A stretch of 55,401 nucleotides of DNA. Origin: Bremia lactucae. Taxonomy: Eukaryota > Oomycota > Peronosporomycetes > Peronosporales > Peronosporaceae. The notes beneath the pieces were generated by a model, which was given only the letters and a program-made list of their open reading frames with translations, was not told the DNA's origin and did no database searches. The translations under genes and the position numbers were made by a program. The DNA is taken from contig NC_090615.1 in NCBI RefSeq assembly GCF_004359215.1, forward strand, positions 6,165,277-6,220,677. The letters run 5' to 3'. This document shows, piece after piece, positions 53,690 through 55,401 of this stretch; the stretch's first letter is position 1; every line of letters begins with the position of its first letter.

Positions 53690-54125
53690 TGTATCGTTAC
53701 ATGAAATTAACACTTAAAGGTTGTTAATTAATATATTATCTAAAAGGGAGTTACTATTCGGATGATATTACTTTATATAGAAATGTTCAAAATTCTTATC
53801 CATGAATAGGTATAGACCATTATATCTATTTATTCCGCAGACTAATCAGCTGACAAAAGAGAGATACAGATAAGATAAGATAAGAATTCAATTGCATAAT
53901 TAGTATTAGATTATAATTAAGTTAGCATTTACAAGTTAGATAGAAGAGATACTTGATTATACTAATACAGTTTTCATTTAACCCTCTTTAAGCTAGTTAC
54001 CTTAAAGAGAAGTCTTCCTCTGCACGTACTAGTGTACGAGAAATAGCGTAAGGCACCACTCGCAAACTGAAGCAGGGCGAAGTGGACTTGTACTGATGCA
54101 GTACAAGTCGTAGTGCCCCGGTACA
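53690..54125 (+). repeat. Family A LTR (5' LTR of element 5)
   Basis: 436 bp, TGTAACGGGGTGTATCGTTACA ... GCCCCGGTACA. The first 22 bp form a hairpin with 7-bp arms. Confidence 0.92.
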
Positions 54126-54127
54126 CC

Positions 54128-54146
54128 TGGTAGCTCTTTGTAGTCC
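54128..54146 (+). promoter_or_regulatory. Primer binding site of element 5
   Basis: TGGTAGCTCTTTGTAGTCC, two bases after the LTR end. Confidence 0.6.
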
Positions 54147-54175
54147 GTCCAAAGACCACATTTTCCACATCTAAC

Positions 54176-55271
54176 ATGGACATGTTGGATGATAGTGGGA
54201 ATACGCATCACGTTTCCCATGAAAGCTACTCCATTCTAAGTGACATTGAATGGAGTGCGGTCGAACGAATAAGTTCGACCGTAGGAAACGATGCAATCTT
54301 GGCAATGCTGTCCAATTTGGACAGAGATGCCAAGTTCATACAACGTGAACTTGACGAGATGAAGGAAAAAGTAGCCTTGCTGAATCAGCAAGGCTCTCAA
54401 CAGGCAGAATTGTTCAGATTACAACAGGTACAGACCCCTGTACCTGGGATGACGCATACTCGTCGTCCCGAAACTCGAAAGATTGATATCTATAAGTATA
54501 GGGGAGTCGAACAAGACCCCCTCTTAAGATGGTTTGTCGAGTTAAACGATGCCATAAGGGCACGTCACATCATCGACGAGCAAATCCAAGTCGCGTTCGC
54601 CCTATCAAATTGGCAGGTCGTGCCAAAACTTGGCCGTTGGGCCTTAAGTTGCGCGACCCATGCTTCTTTGGGCCGCTAGCGGCTTTTAAAGTTCGGCTCA
54701 AACAGACGATTGAACCACCAAGGGCTGAGTTCACAGCTCGTTCAGAGCTTCTGAAACTCAAGCAAGGCAAGCGTGATGTTCACGCATATGCCCAGCACAT
54801 ACGACTCTTAGCGAGTCGTATTACAAATAACTCAGTACGTTAGTTACAGTGTTCATGCAAGGTCTTACGGATGGTCTCGTAATCACCCACCTGTTCCGCT
54901 TGGAACTGGATACGCTTGAAGAAGCAATATCCGTTGCGGAACAGGAGAACTTTAGCTTGAGACAGGCTCAAGCTAGTTCGTCATCGTATCGTCCTCCAAG
55001 ACGGCACGAGCTAGGACGTCCAGAACCCATGCACCTATCTTACGTCGAAAGCGAGAGACCTCGCTTTTCGAACAGTAAGCGATCGCAGAAATGCCATCGC
55101 TGCCAAAAATTGGGACATTACGCTCATGAGTGCAGTGCCCCACGCCCAGAACCGAAAGGTACTGAACGTAATTGTGGACCGTATGCCAAAAAGGGCAACG
55201 GTCGCGGGTCCGACGTTATTGCGAAATCGCAACAGCGAAGCGGACCGCCAAAAAACGGTCGGGGTCAGTAG
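54176..55271 (+). pseudogene. Family A gag (element 5)
   Basis: The ATG at 54176 (MDMLDDSGN) starts the N-terminal part with helix ELDEMKEKVALLNQQGSQQ. A shift near 54600 moves to the frame with SNLAGRAKTWALGLKL-type capsid, AAFKVRLKQTIEPPRAEF and LKLKQGKRDVHAYAQHIR (to a stop at 54841). Then 54849-55271 holds the capsid end (LFRLELDTLEEAISVAEQENF) and a perfect CCHC zinc knuckle CHRCQKLGHYAHEC. Two lesions only, so this is a lightly damaged copy. Confidence 0.88.
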
Positions 55272-55401
55272 GGGCGCAACGCCCTACTGATCCAGCAACC
55301 TCAAGAGAATTTGCAAATCTCTTGACTAAAGTTGCTCCAGACACACAATCATTATGTGTCTCTGCACCTGGTGATGAGGTATCCCTCATCACCTTGAAGT
55401 T
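55272..55401 (+). pseudogene. Start of pol of element 5
   Basis: Downstream frame reads DPATSREFANLLTKVAPDTQSL and VSLITLK to the window edge, the pre-protease part of pol. The rest lies outside. Confidence 0.6.

Noticed and set aside
1..55401. CRISPR arrays, tRNA, rRNA and RXLR effectors
   Set aside because: Looked for direct repeat-spacer series, cloverleaf signatures and secreted RXLR-EER proteins; none could be supported by eye.

Overview
The window looks like nuclear DNA of a plant-associated oomycete, probably Phytophthora or a downy mildew. The evidence is a small island of compact genes with 54-76 bp introns, set in a dense and heavily nested landscape of Ty3/gypsy LTR retrotransposons. 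Species cannot be fixed from the sequence. There is no bacterial operon, CRISPR array, rRNA or tRNA gene that I can support, and I recognise no RXLR effector.

Layout. 1-2662: 3' end of a gypsy element (family A). 2668-4079: a mini-element (LTR, truncated gag, LTR) in inverted orientation. 4085-6101: broken pol fragments. 6107-14525: family B gypsy element with a GCAGG target duplication; it contains an exact 2.97-kb tandem copy split by a single N, probably an assembly error. 14833-20601: a family A solo LTR interrupted by a complete family D gypsy element (15261-20589) with a CACCC duplication. 20602-26840: the gene island, with a PKA-type kinase (+), an SDR oxidoreductase (-), a TBL2-like WD40 protein (+, six exons) and a SETD3/Rubisco-LSMT-like SET-domain methyltransferase (-). 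26842-42912: a family C gypsy element broken by an older family B LTR, itself broken by a younger family B element (27349-37984). 43355-53080: a graveyard of shattered gene copies (2-oxoglutarate dehydrogenase E2, dihydroorotase, TRF4-type poly(A) polymerase, XPD/RAD3 helicase, and a Uma2-like nuclease-fold protein), present as up to three direct and inverted copies. 53264-55401: a family D LTR fragment, then the 5' end of a family A element running out of the window.

The most interesting pattern is that four gypsy elements of three LTR families (A, B, D) carry an antisense ORF between pol and the 3' LTR. Its start lies a near-constant 103-131 bp inside that LTR. Its parts recur: a basic start, an acidic Ser/Pro stretch, a central DP...Y..FL motif in families A and B, and a coiled-coil C-terminus in A and B. 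In family B it overlaps the pol linker and chromodomain in antiparallel. The gene graveyard is the second notable structure.

The four island genes are arranged tightly: SDR and TBL2-like start 91 bp apart head-to-head, and TBL2-like and SET end 61 bp apart tail-to-tail. They look like ordinary single-copy housekeeping genes. Nearly all retroelement ORFs are broken by frameshifts or stops and are given as pseudogenes.
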